Below, piece by piece: positions 50,451-61,497 of a DNA stretch of 64,000 nt. Under the pieces are notes generated by a model. It was not told the DNA's origin. It saw only the letters and a list, made by a program, of their open reading frames with translations, and searched no databases. The stretch is taken from positions 354,240-418,239 of the forward strand of contig QKWP01000066.1 in the NCBI GenBank assembly GCA_003550325.1, in the 5' to 3' direction. Position 1 is the stretch's first letter. The number at the start of each line of letters is the position of its first letter. The translations under genes were made by a program, and so were the position numbers. Source of the stretch: Gigaspora rosea (Eukaryota; Glomeromycota; Glomeromycetes; Diversisporales; Gigasporaceae).

Positions 50451-51433
50451 GATTTGTATATAATTCTTATAATAAAATTAGTAAATATATATTTTAAGCA
50501 AAACTTCTATTTTTAAAATGCTCAAAAGAGCAAAACTGTAACTTGGCAAGAAAACTAATTTTTGTTCTCTTTATTTTGCTATATTATTACAAAATTTAAT
50601 TTTAAATTAATATATAGGTTAAAAACATTATTAAAGCTTTAAAGTTTATAGTAATTTTATATATCAGATATATTTAATTATAAACAAATTTACATTTAAT
50701 ATTAAGTAACAGTAACAAATTAGATTAATAATGCCTAATGCATAATGCAACCTGCATTATTGACATATGTCAAAACAATTTTGTTAGGCAACTTCAAATT
50801 GATTAATTAATAAATACCATATTTGCACTTTTGGAGTTCTAACAAAAAACATTCTTACAAATAAACTATAACTTTTTCCATTTTTAAAGCTACTATTACT
50901 CTAATCTTAAGTTATACTAATTTTTTATTTTATAATTTATATAGACAATAAATTTTTGTATAATAGTAATTTGTAAATCTTTATGTTTTTTTCTTTGATT
51001 CCAAGTATCTTGGGTCCACTAGGCTGATTTTGATAGTTTAACTAAAATTAGAATTAAAAAATAAGCTTTACACCATTTAATTAAAAGCCAAAGAAGGTTT
51101 ACTTATTAGCTTTATATTTAGAATTAAAGATAAATTAAAATTATAGTAAATTTATAATATAGTATTATATTAAATACTAAAAATAGAATGTTTTGTATAC
51201 TATAGTAAAAATAGCAGAATACTATAGTAAAAATGGCATTTACTTATTTATTATTTTAGTATTATATAATACATATATAGTTATAGTTGAATTAGTTTAT
51301 AATCATAATTATTATAATTACTATTGTTCTATTTAATATTTCAATAATATAGTATATAATTAAAGCTAAGTTAGTTGTAATAGAATTATTGTAGTTTGCA
51401 ATATATAGTATAAAATTAATTTAAGTTAGTTTG

Positions 51434-51835
51434 TATGGTGCTGGAATATACTCAACACATTTCAATTATTAAATTGCTATAGTTTTTTGTACAAGAGGTT
51501 TTTTAAAAAACTGACTAGTAACTTTATAAAGGAATATTAATTCTACAACTATGCCAAATATTTTTTTTTTGAAAACCTTCTATATAAAAAGTTGATGCAT
51601 TTTAAATATTACTATTGTTTTATATGTAATTACTATGTGTTTCAATTTTTATTAATTTTAAAGTACTATAACTTTTTATAAAGGCAACATTTTAAAAATC
51701 TGACCAGTAACTTTGTTTGCTATAATAAGCTCTACAAGTTTGCCAATTATCTTTTAAAAATATTGTCTCTATAAAAAGATGATGCATTTCAAAGTTACCC
51801 TATTTTGTTGTCTAGTATAGGCTTCTAGCACCATA
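51434..51835. mobile_element. 402-bp TIR element with two direct internal modules
   Basis: TATGGTGCTGGAA / TATGGTGCTAGAA ends. Inside, two ~150-bp direct repeats each run from TTTCAATT...AAAAAYYTGACYAGTAACTTT to AAAAAGWTGATGCATTT. Confidence 0.65.
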
Positions 51836-51853
51836 TTAAAATTATCAAAATTA

Positions 51854-52106
51854 CTATATACCATCACTAGGAATTATTGCCAGTAATTAACAATAAAGTT
51901 TGGCTTGTAAATTAAAAAGTATTTTGCTAAAATAAATTAAAACATGATAATATTAGGGTTAGAGTTGAGAATTGGGATGGGCAAGGTATAGTTTATACCA
52001 AAATTTTACAAGAAATTTTTTTTGTTAGAACCTCAAAAGTAATTGCATAGACAAAATTTAAAGATATAAATATACACTAGCAATAATTATCAGTGATGAT
52101 AAATAG
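51854..52106. mobile_element. TIR element with telomere-like core
   Basis: Ends CTATATACCATCACTAGGAA and (inverse) CTATTTATCATCACTGATAA. It contains ATTAGGGTTAGAGTT at 51955, then TTTGTTAGAACCTCAAAAGTA, which matches 28555-28577. Confidence 0.6.
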
Positions 52107-52239
52107 CTAACTTCTAAAATTATAGAGCAATTATAAATAATATAACAAAAAAAGTTAGATTATATTTTTTGCAAAATTCAAAATAAATTTTTTTTTCAAA
52201 TTTACAAATAATATTTTTTTTCTAATATTAGAATTTTAG

Positions 52240-52717
52240 CATATTATTTGACCCAAATTATCTATATATTAAAATATATAGATAATTTGGGTCAAATAAT
52301 ATGCTGATACTAACAAGTAAAAAAAAACACAAGGTATTTGTTAGTATGAAGTTTAAATAATTAAATAAAAAAGTAATTGGATTCTAATTTATCACATTAA
52401 CCAATAGTAGCATTAGTAAAATATCATAAAAAGGCTTGTTTTATTATGAGCAAATATGAAAAGAACCTGAAGTTTTAACGAAATTGAATCATATATAACA
52501 TTGTGTTATATTGAAAAAAATATAAAGAACCATATATAAAGTTTAAAAAATTATTAATGGATACGTATTTAGTGTGTGAATTGTAAGTATAGAATATGAA
52601 CATTTTTTAAAAATTAATGTTCAATATATAATGAACATTAAAAACTTTTTGAGAACAATAAATTTTTAAATTATGCTCTTTTGAGAACATAACTTTAGAT
52701 TTGAATTTTAAACACTA
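52240..52717 (-). mobile_element. truncated inverted copy of the 37018 hAT element
   Basis: Sequence from 52717 downward follows 37018-37487 closely (AAAATTCAAATCTAAAGTTA, TTCTCAAAAGAGCATAATTT and onward). It stops at a 60-bp palindrome (52243-52302) made of CAAATTATCTATATATT and its inverse. The opposite hAT end is missing. Confidence 0.8.
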
Positions 52718-53005
52718 ATCATGATCTCTATCGTGAGTTTCCAGGAAAAATTCTGTTACAGAACTTATTTGCCATTCCGGTGACATGTATGTGGTTAAGG
52801 TTGAGCGACACAATAATCTATTGAATTCAACATGATTTACAAACGTTATAGAACTTTCTATTGTGGTGATACACGGTATATGGTTAATGATGGGTTCCAA
52901 AGGCTCCTGTAATAATACTGAAAGCAATGAAAATCCACTAATAATGTCAACAAACGTTACAGAATCGCACTAAAGACAGCTATCTCCAAACGACGCCATC
53001 TGAAA
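52715..53005 (-). pseudogene. ORF remnant truncated by the hAT end
   Basis: A CTCTTTCAG acceptor-like sequence precedes ATGGCGTCG at about 53000. After nine codons (MASFGDSCL) there is a TAG. The same frame then stays open to 52715, encoding two similar segments (SVTFVDII... and SITFVNHVEF...) and ending ETHDRDHD. The final TAG is formed by the first bases of the hAT terminus at 52717, so the insertion truncated the frame. The upstream 53010-53150 is pyrimidine-rich and could be a promoter or 5' UTR. No family recognised. It could also be a small real gene using a downstream start. Confidence 0.4.
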
Positions 53006-53229
53006 GAGTGAGGGTTAATAAGCATGAATACTAAAAAAACAAAAAAACGAAACTATAGCCAGTGAAAGACAACAAAATGAGGCTCCCGGATGAAAGAGAA
53101 ACTCCTTGGCAAAAGATGAAGCGAACGAGAACAAAAAAAAAAAAACCCCCCAAAAAAATTAAAAAATAAACAACCAGTTTTATTTATTTTGTATTACACA
53201 TGATCTACTCAAGCTTTGAATTTAAGTTA

Positions 53230-53460
53230 TGCGAATTGATATCATTCATTCGATAGTGGGATTACAGAATATCAGGATGTCCTGATTGTTCTGGTATTGG
53301 TTGTAAAATATCTATTCTAAAAAACAATACCATACTGATCAGCTATCATTCTTAAACTGTGGTACGGAATTTAAAATGGGTATTTTACACCCTCATACCA
53401 CACTGATCTGGGGATTTACTCATTCCCCAAGTTCCTTGGATGATCGCTCTCATTATATGA
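53230..53460. other. no gene seen; short repeats
   Basis: GATATCAGGATGTCCTGATTG-type sequence resembles 2835-2850. TACCATACTGATCAG and TACCACACTGATCTG form a direct repeat. Confidence 0.35.
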
Positions 53461-53464
53461 AATA

Positions 53465-54195
53465 AATTATTACTTATTTAAATTAATATTTTTTTCGTAT
53501 TTTAATTTTTTTCGTATTTATTTTTTTTCGAATTAACTTTTTTTCGAATTTAAAATTTTATTTTTTTCATATTTAAAATTTTTCCGTATTTAAATTTTTT
53601 TATATTTGATTTTTTTGTCGTATCGTATTTAACAGTTAATTGTTTTTCATATTTAGCAGTTAATATATTTTCGTATTAAAGTTAATATTTAATTTTTTCG
53701 TATTTAATTTTTTTTCATATTTGTTTTTTTCATACAATCTATTCTCATTATAATGAAGTCTCCGAGCTAAGAAAAAATCTTCACTATTGCTTATATCGAG
53801 AGAACATAACATGTGCTTCATTAGATTGAGTTGAAGTTTAATATTTCAGTATAGCGAATCTTCACTATAATGAGAGTTTCCTATAACAAGAGTGTGTTGT
53901 ATTTAATTTTTTTTTCTTTTCGTTTTCTTTTTTTTCATATTTAAATTTTTTTTTTTTGTATTTAATTTTTTCATATTTTTTAATTTTCTCGCATTTAATT
54001 TTTTTTATTTAATTTTTTCGCATTTAATTTTTTTTTATATTTAATTTTTCCATATTTAAATTAATTTTTTTTGTCTTTAAATTAAATTTTTTCGTACTTA
54101 AATTAAATTTTATTTTTCATATAAATTATTTATTTTTATTTTTCTTATTTAAAATAATTTTTTATTTTTTTTATATCATATTTAAATTATTTTCA
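53465..54195 (+). repeat. degenerate TTTTTTCGTATTTAA satellite
   Basis: Dozens of units of about 15-20 bp (T-run, CGTATTT or CATATTT, AATTT) fill 53465-53730 and 53900-54195, interrupted by the element at 53731. Confidence 0.75.
53731..53899. mobile_element. 169-bp pogo/Tc1-like MITE
   Basis: ATACAATCTATTCTCATTAT and (inverse) ATACAACACACTCTTGTTAT ends, with ATAATGAAG/CTTCACTAT repeated inside. It lies within the satellite. Confidence 0.5.
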
Positions 54196-54199
54196 TAGC

Positions 54200-55173
54200 A
54201 AAAAAAATGTAGATGAAATGAGCTTGAAATATCTTAATGTTTGTGTTCAAAGTGAATCAAAAAGTTGTATTTTGTAATATATTCAATTTTTTATATCTGA
54301 CACTTAACCAACAACATAGGAATTTTATAATAATTCTTGTTATAATTGTAGTAAACTTTTGTAGAATCAATTATATCTTGAAAATTTTGAAAACTAGTAA
54401 GAAAAACCTTGAATTATCAAGAAAATAAAGAAATTTTTAAACAAAATTTTTAAGTTTGCATGAGTCTCTAATTCTCAAGAAAATAAAAAATTGTTGAACT
54501 TAAATATTTGAACCAATTTTGAAACTTTCGAAAGTATGCATAAATCTTTGATTCTTAAAAATAAAAAAGTATTCAGGCAACTTGAATATTTGAATGCATT
54601 TTCTTTTCTCGATATGCTAAAGGTAGCGTGATTAATTTTATCCAATCGGAGATAGTATATCATGCGTCCAATCAGAACTTGGGGGAATTAGCGCTCCGAC
54701 TGATCTGACCATACTGATATTCGTATTATCTCATATCCGTATTATACAATCCATATGCATGTTACTCAAACTATAATTAATTGTAGATAGCAAACTATAG
54801 TCAATCCATAAGGATGTCACTACGTATTACAAACACATAGTAACTACCTAATTCGTGTTATCCGGATTGGATGCATGTGGTCCGGTTACAAATTATCTGC
54901 AACTTACGGCTACAAATTAATTAATCCTAAATATATTTTAAATAGCAAATATATAGTTGAAATTAATATTTAAAATTTTATTGATAAATTTAAACTTTAT
55001 TAAATTATATTAATTAATAATATTTAATAATATTTAATGCTGCAGTTGTTATATCTCAAAACTAATGTTTAATACTTTCAAAAATCATCTGATTTTTAAT
55101 TTAGATTTTTAATTTTACTTTTAATACAAAATTCTAACTCTAATTTATTGGACAAAATTAAAAATATATTGTA
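54200..55173. other. no gene seen; intergenic DNA
   Basis: Short frames at 54237 and 54475 are AT-rich without domains. The partly repeated ATATCCGTATTATACAATCC / GTGTTATCCGGATTGG sequences near 54720-54890 may be a decayed inverted-repeat element. Confidence 0.4.
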
Positions 55174-55301
55174 GTCACAAATAGTGTTCCGCAAAGATCC
55201 GGGTCCGTCCATGGTCCGGTCCGGTCCGTTGACGGACCGAGTTCGGGCCCATGATTTATCAGAATCGATACGGTTTCGTACCCACACGAAGTTCTGTCCG
55301 G

Positions 55302-55742
55302 TGTTACGATTAAATTTTACATTTAATCTCTATTCCTTATTTAGTATAGTTATATTCTTATTTTTATTTCATTTTATGTATTTCTTATTTGGGTAAGGAT
55401 GTTGGCGTATGCGAGGGTTTGAAACCCCAAGCGAGGGATTGAAACCCCAAGCGAGGGATTAAAACCCCAATTGAGGGATTAAAGCCCCATACGAATTAAA
55501 GTATATAAAGGCTTAGTTTCTGCTTACGAAAGTGGAGGAGACAAGTAGTTAACGATAGTAGATAGTATTTAGTTTCTTATGATAACCCGATGTATTGATT
55601 TATATTAATAAAGATAAACCTTATAATCCGTAATTATGTGTGTTAGTTTCTTGTTTTAAACATTTGATCTTAATCACTATTTGTTCACGATCGAAGCTAA
55701 ATTGGTGCAATACCCTATCAAGCTCTCCCATCGATCGTAACA
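55302..55742 (+). mobile_element. solo LTR of an LTR retrotransposon
   Basis: TGTTACGAT at the start and ATCGTAACA at the end form the 9-bp inverted ends of a 441-bp LTR. TATATAAAGG near 55503 and AATAAAG near 55606 fit promoter and poly(A) signals. Flanking CCGG and CTGG look like a 4-bp target duplication with one C-to-T change. No internal retrotransposon sequence remains. Confidence 0.8.
55409..55491 (+). repeat. 20-bp palindromic tandem repeat in LTR U3
   Basis: Four units of GCGAGGGATTGAAACCCCAA and variants. Each contains GGGNTTNAANCCC dyad symmetry. They sit just upstream of the LTR TATA box, where enhancer repeats are usual. Confidence 0.8.
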
Positions 55743-57022
55743 CTGGGTAATACCCGGTCCGGCCTATTAGAATATTACTGAACGCTGATTGGCTGGGATC
55801 GGTTTTTTTTTATTTATTTATTTATTTATATTTTATTTATTGAGACAAACAAAGAATGTCGGTTTCATTTGTTCTTAAATAACAATATAGACATTCTATA
55901 AATGTAATTTCAACAATAACGATAAAAAAACTAAAATAAAACCGCATTTAGATTTAGTATAGCAGCGCATACTAGGTCGTTAATCGAATTAGAATCTATT
56001 CACATTTCTGCATAATCGGTTTAATCGTTTTTATAAACGATTAAATATTTTGAAATCGACTCTAAGATTTAGAATCGATTCTAAATATATAATCGTTTTA
56101 TATTAAACATTTAAATGTCTAAATTTTCAATAAATTTTCTCTTGTTTTTTAGATACATGTGTAAAAAAAATATAAAGCTGTGTTTATTATTAAAAATAAT
56201 GGGCTTAAGGTTTAAAAACATAATGCGCCCTATAATTTTTAATCAGCTACAACGATATGACTTCAGATAGCTATAGAGGCTTTGAAAAATAATAAGTTGA
56301 AAATATATAAACCATGTAGCAATAAATTAATAGAAGAAAGCTAAATAATAACAAACGCAACTATTTATATTTTTTATACACTTGTCTGTAAACAGAGAGA
56401 ATATTAAAATGTAGCAACGTATTAAATTTAAAAATTATTAATAAATTTTACTTTTAAAATTGGAATAATTTGATTTTAGAATGGAGTTTTTTTGGTATTT
56501 GCTTTTTTCTCTACAATTTTTTATTTTATATATTTTTTAATTTATATATTATTGCTTACTTAAATTATATTATTTATAAATATATATAATCAAATAACCT
56601 ATGGTATTTAACAATACAAAACAGATTAAAACTTAGTCTGGCAAATCGGAACAAAAAATAACAATATATTTAAGATTCGATCATCGATTCACAACCCTAG
56701 CGCATACACTGCTACTATTTTCCATATTTTAAAATGGCAAGTTACATCCCATTGCCTCTTCAGGTTTCAAGTTTATTAAAAATGAACATGAAGCCTGAAG
56801 TAGTTTTTCTCTGGTTGCATTTATTGATAAAAGTTCAGATTCGTACTTCATTATTTTGCCGACCGTGCATTCATTCTTTTTGAAATTTCACGGATCCGGA
56901 CGGACCCGGGCTACGTAATACAGTTTCGGACCCTAACTTTAGATCCGATTCAATTTTCGGACCGGGCACGAATCTTTAAAAATACCCGCCCGGTCCGAAT
57001 CATATGGAACACTAGTCACAAA

Positions 57023-57499
57023 ATAACGCACAGGGGTGTGATTTCAAATTTTGGCCTAATTTAAGCTTAATTCAGGCCATTATTCAAATGACGTCTTGCC
57101 ATTATTTCGTAACTAAACGGTATGTGATATTAAACATTATTGGTGTAATTTATTAACAGTTAAGTAAAAAAAATTTTTTTATCTAGATTTTTTAATAAAT
57201 AAATTTAACTATGTAGTAGCAATTTTTTTTGATTATATAAATTAGCTCATAAATATTAATTAACTATTAATACATTTACCAGATAATAGATATTACGATG
57301 CTTCATCGTTTGCTGTTGAGGTAAAAGTAATCCAATAAAAATAAACATCTTTATTATTAACTAGTAGATTATATTTAAATATATACATGAAATAATATCA
57401 TTATAATCATCAGGAATTGAAAAATCACATATAGTAGGGTTAAAAAATTACTAAAAATTAAACCATTATCAATAAAAAGTCAAAAGTAATAAAATGGGC
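57023..57499. other. no gene seen
   Basis: AT-rich flank between the hAT element and the decayed 3' end of the kinase locus. Confidence 0.4.
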
Positions 57500-57689
57500 A
57501 ATTATTTCTTGTAAATATTTAACGTATTTAACGCTGTTGTAGATGAATTATTAATTGGTTCAGAAAGATTTTTAAAGTTAAACAGTTTACTTGTAAGTTT
57601 ATCTTTAGGATAAATTGGTAACTTTGATGATAATGTTGGAATAATTACAGCGCTGATTGGAATGCACTAAATATCGCCAATTGATTTTC

Positions 57690-58004
57690 ACCTACGACGA
57701 CATGACTTAGTCAATCCTAGAAGTTATTAAATCTCCACTAATATATTGATTTTTGCAATATATTACCACTATGAAAGTCATTATGAACATATCCTGCTTT
57801 ATGAATTGTTGCTAAATCCTTTGATATATCCATAAGCTGCTTTAATTTATCTTTCCAGCTAAGTTTTATAAAATTTAATGGTAGGAAATCATGAAGGCTT
57901 CCTTTATTTGCATATTGAAATTCAATTATATATTCATTATTAGTTGTATTTTGAGGTAATCCATATATTTCAAGCTTATTACCCTCTAATTTAAACTTTT
58001 TAAA
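57690..58004 (-). pseudogene. kinase-array unit 7 (C-lobe start)
   Basis: Reads FKKFKLEGNKLEIYGLPQ, then EFQYANKGSLHDFL, LSWKDKLKQLMDISKDLA and HKAGYVHNDFHSGNIL (catalytic-loop equivalent), before a stop. Only scattered decayed sequence follows toward 57500. Confidence 0.7.
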
Positions 58005-58100
58005 CTTGTAAATAAATTAAATAAAAGTTATGATGTTAATGCAGTAACTTATCTATACCAAATCATAAACAAATTAAAGCTAAAAATTACTTCAACTTAC

Positions 58101-58564
58101 TTCTCTTAAAAAATTCTTTTGTGAACTAGGTAGTGTCTTAAGTGCAACCACACATGATAGTGTACATGATTGTGTGTATTCACAATTTCACCTAAAATTA
58201 CTCTTTTACCATATAACTATGCTGCTAAATATACCGAACTAAATCCTCCTTCACCAGTTTTTGAAAGTTATTTAGTCTATTGAAAAGGATCCATTCAATC
58301 ACTTTTTCATATTCTGTGGTTTTAAGTTGAAATTCTTCAATGCAATCATCAAGTTCCTTATTTCCACTAGTCTATCCTTGTATAGTTTTCTGAAGGTCAC
58401 ATATCTGATACCAAGCTTTAGAAGTATTATCTCGTTTGCAACTTGTATATCTCCATTATCTTGTTTCTTTTAAAATCGAATACTAGCATATACTCGTTCG
58501 TTGCAGTGCTTTGGGTTAGTCCATATGTTTTGAGTTCAATTTTTAATTGCATGAGATCTTTAAA
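58101..58564 (-). pseudogene. kinase-array unit 6 (only unit with a glycine loop)
   Basis: In one frame the loop reads TGEGGFSSVYLAA, the expected glycine-rich P-loop absent from the other readable units. It directly precedes the C-lobe unit. Multiple stops and shifts elsewhere. Confidence 0.65.
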
Positions 58565-59762
58565 CTTATAATGAATAAATAAATAAATAAATAAATAGAA
58601 TATATTCCTAGGTGAAATGAGATTGTAGACAGTAATAATAAAACAAATTCAACTTACTTGTTTTAAAAAATCTACTGAATTCTGTGAATTAGATAGTTAG
58701 GGTTAGAGTGAAGTGAAAGTAATTATAGGCGAGAAGAAGAGTTTTATAGTAAAATGTTGCAACTTCACAAATAATTAATTGTATACCATCTAACCAGATT
58801 GTCATAAATTCATCACCAATTTTTTGGATATTATCTAATCTATTAAAAGGAATCCACTCAATCACATTCTCATATTTCGTAGTTTTAAGTTGAAATTCTT
58901 TAATGCAATTATCAACATTCATATTTCCATTTGTCCATCCTTGTGCTATTTTCTGAGGATCACATATCCGACACCAAGCTTAGAAGTGTTATCTCAGTTG
59001 CAATTTGAACATTTTCTATTCGAAGCTATATATTCTTTTGTTTCAGTATTTTGAGTTAGACCATATTCAAATAACAATTCAGGGGACTTTCCATACAATT
59101 TAATATATTCTTTAAACTTTTGTGATTTATAAATAAATAATACATTAATCGCGAACAGCCGAACAAATCTTTATGCAACAAATAATAAATCATAACTTAC
59201 TTCACTTAAAAACTCTAAAGAATTTTGAGGGTCACGTAATATTTTAAGTTCAACTTTGCATGGTGTACATGACCTTATGTACTCACTTTTATTCTCATTA
59301 TATGTATAAAAGATCGTACACCATCTAACCAGGTTGCAAAAAATCCATCAACATTCTTTTGAATATTATCTAGTCTATTGAAAGGAATCCCTCGATTACG
59401 CTTCCATGAGATTTGGCTTTAAATTGAAATTCTTTAATACAATCATCGACATCCTTATTTTCACTTGTCCAACCTTGTGCTATTTCATGAGGATCACAAG
59501 TTAGCACTAAGCATTAGATGTATTGTCTCGATTACAGTATGAACATTTTCCATTATATTCATTTCTTTTATGCCCAAATTCATCAAATACTAACATATGT
59601 TCATTTGTGATCGGATCTTGAGTTAGTCCATATATTTTGATACCATATGTACTCGAATCTACATGATTTTTAAACTTATAAAATATAAAAAATATATACA
59701 GTAAATAAAATTGGGAGCATTGGCATTATTATTAATTAAATAAAACAATTATATAAACTTAC

Positions 59763-60243
59763 TTCTTTTAAAACATCAGATATATTTTGTGAATTAAACA
59801 ATATTTTAAGATCTACTGCATGTGGTGGTGTACGTGACTGTGTATATTCACCATCTTCACCTATAACTAATCTTATACCATCTAACCAGGTTGCTAAAAA
59901 TTTATCACCAATTTTTTGAAAATTTCTAATCTATTAAAAGCAATCCACACGACAATATTTTTATATTGTTAGCATTAAGTTGAAATTCTTTAATACAATA
60001 ATCTACATTTTTATTTCCACTAGTCCATCCTTGCGTTGTTTTCTGAGGATCACATGTCTGGCACCAGGCTTCAGAAGTGTTATATCGGTTACAATTCAAA
60101 CATTTTCCATTCCGATCATCTCTTATGTATCCAAAGCTATCAAATACTGACATATACTCACTCGTAGTTGTGTTTTGAGTTAGTCCATATATTTTACAAT
60201 TGCTATAAAGTTTATCGCTTTCTAATTGCATAATATTTTTAAA
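59763..60243 (-). pseudogene. kinase-array unit 3 (best-preserved full unit)
   Basis: Open from FKNIMQLESDKLYS through CLNCNRYNTSEAWCQTCDPQ and GWTSGNKNVDYCIKEFQ for 101 codons. After two frameshifts it continues as FQKIGDKFLATWLDG, GEDGEYTQSRTPP and VDLKILFNSQNISDVLKE. The beta-3 lysine is retained (VDLK) but the glycine loop is absent. Donor GTAAGT follows. Confidence 0.65.
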
Positions 60244-60787
60244 CTGTTACAAAATATATAAATTAAACTCAATTCTATAATTAAAAAAGATTATACATAA
60301 TAATTATGTAATTTACTTCATTTACAATATCTAATAAATTTCGTGAACGACTTATTGTTTTAAGCTCCACTACTATGGTGGTGTACGTAACTGCATCCAT
60401 GAATCATCGATCATAATCACATATTGCATATCATCTAACCAGGTTGCAAAAAAATCCAGAAACATTCTTTTGAATATTTTTCTAATTTATCAAAAGGAAT
60501 CCATTAAATTACACCCTCATGCGATTCAACTTTAAGTTGATGCAATCGTCGACTCTTATTTCCACTTGTCCAATTCAGTATAATTTTCTGAGGGTCGCAT
60601 GTTTGACACCAGGCATAAAATGTGTTATATCTTGCTTTTTATCTCTTTTGGATCTAAATTCATCAACCATCAACAAATATTCATTTGCGATCGGGTTTTG
60701 AGTTAATCCACATATTTTACTGTTATATTGTTTATCATTCTCTGATTGCACTTGATTCTTAAACTTGTAAAATTATATTAATAGAAT

Positions 60788-60878
60788 TTATGTTATTAAT
60801 TTAATAGATTACATAACAATAATTACTAGAATTCATGTTATTAATTTAATAGATTACATAACAATAACTTACTGTGTA
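60788..60878 (+). repeat. 46-bp tandem duplication in an array intron
   Basis: ATGTTATTAATTTAATAGAT and the following ~25 bases occur twice in direct orientation between units 1 and 2. Confidence 0.8.
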
Positions 60879-61201
60879 TATCTTCCTTTTTTTAAAATAT
60901 TTAATATCATAAATTGAGGTGTAAGTGATTGTATATATTCATTTACATATCGTATGCCATCTAACCAAGTTGCTAAACATCTATCACCAGCCTTTTGAAT
61001 GTTATCTAATCTCTTAAAAGGAATCCATTCGATTACATTATCATGGTTTGTAGCACTAAATTGAAATTCTTTGATACAATCATCAACATTCTTATTTTCA
61101 CTTGTCCATCCCTGTACCATTCTTTGAGGATCACATGCTTGGCACCAAGTTAGTGAAATGTTATATCGTTTGCAATATACACATTGTCCATTCTCATAAT
61201 T
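60873..61201 (-). pseudogene. kinase-array unit 1 (open exon)
   Basis: Open from NYENGQCVYCKRYN, with zinc-ribbon cysteines in CVYC and WCQACDPQ, through GWTSENKNVDDCIKEFQ and VIEWIPFKRLDNIQKAGDRC to ATWLDGIR, and ends at a GTAAGT donor. The glycine-rich loop expected after NIQK is missing. No upstream exon with a start codon is visible in the ~300 bp before the neighbouring gene. Confidence 0.65.
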
Positions 61202-61497
61202 CTAAGTGATTTAATGTTCCACAAAAAAATTAATTACTGTGGTGTACGTACTTATATAACAAAATTTGTACCACAAAACATCTGTAATATTTTATATGTG
61301 GCCTAATAAAAAGTTTATTTCTTAAGCGAAGAATTGTAGTCTAAATATTTATAAATACAAGAAAAAAAACAAAACTGATCTACATCTATTCATTGTCAAA
61401 ACCATATGATTAACTTCACTAATATCTAATATTAAAGAATTACAGGTATTTATACAACAAAAATGCACAAATAATATATATAAAATGACAAAATTTT

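Larger units (their letters stand above)
55182..57014. mobile_element. 1,833-bp hAT element with GGTCCG words
   Basis: TAGTGTTCC at both ends in inverse orientation. Perfect 8-bp target duplication GTCACAAA (55174-55181 and 57015-57022). About ten GGTCCG/CGGACC words are packed near the two ends (55195-55265 and 56885-57000). It hosts a solo LTR at 55302. No transposase frame, so non-autonomous. Confidence 0.9.
57500..61201 (-). pseudogene. kinase locus with seven tandemly duplicated exons, decayed
   Basis: Seven exon-like units start on the minus strand at 61201, 60763, 60243, 59674, 59116, 58564 and 58004, about 550 bp apart. From the second onward each begins TTTAARRA (FKN) after an AG acceptor, and the first six end at a GTAA donor. 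Each unit reads from the kinase alpha-C/beta-4 region (IYGLTQNT..EYM.VFDEF), through a CxxC zinc ribbon (CNRYNTSEAWCQTCDPQK), GWTSGNKNVDDCIKEFQ and VIEWIPFNRLDNIQK, to the N-lobe beta-3 segment (LKIL..SQN..).  The last unit continues into a C-lobe (YVHNDFHSGNIL). Units 2-7 contain stops or frameshifts; unit 1 is open. The family matches Rhizophagus-type kinases. Function is improbable as read. Confidence 0.8.

Noticed and set aside
55409-55491. CRISPR-like array
   Set aside because: Four contiguous 20-bp units without spacers inside an LTR; this is a eukaryotic tandem repeat.
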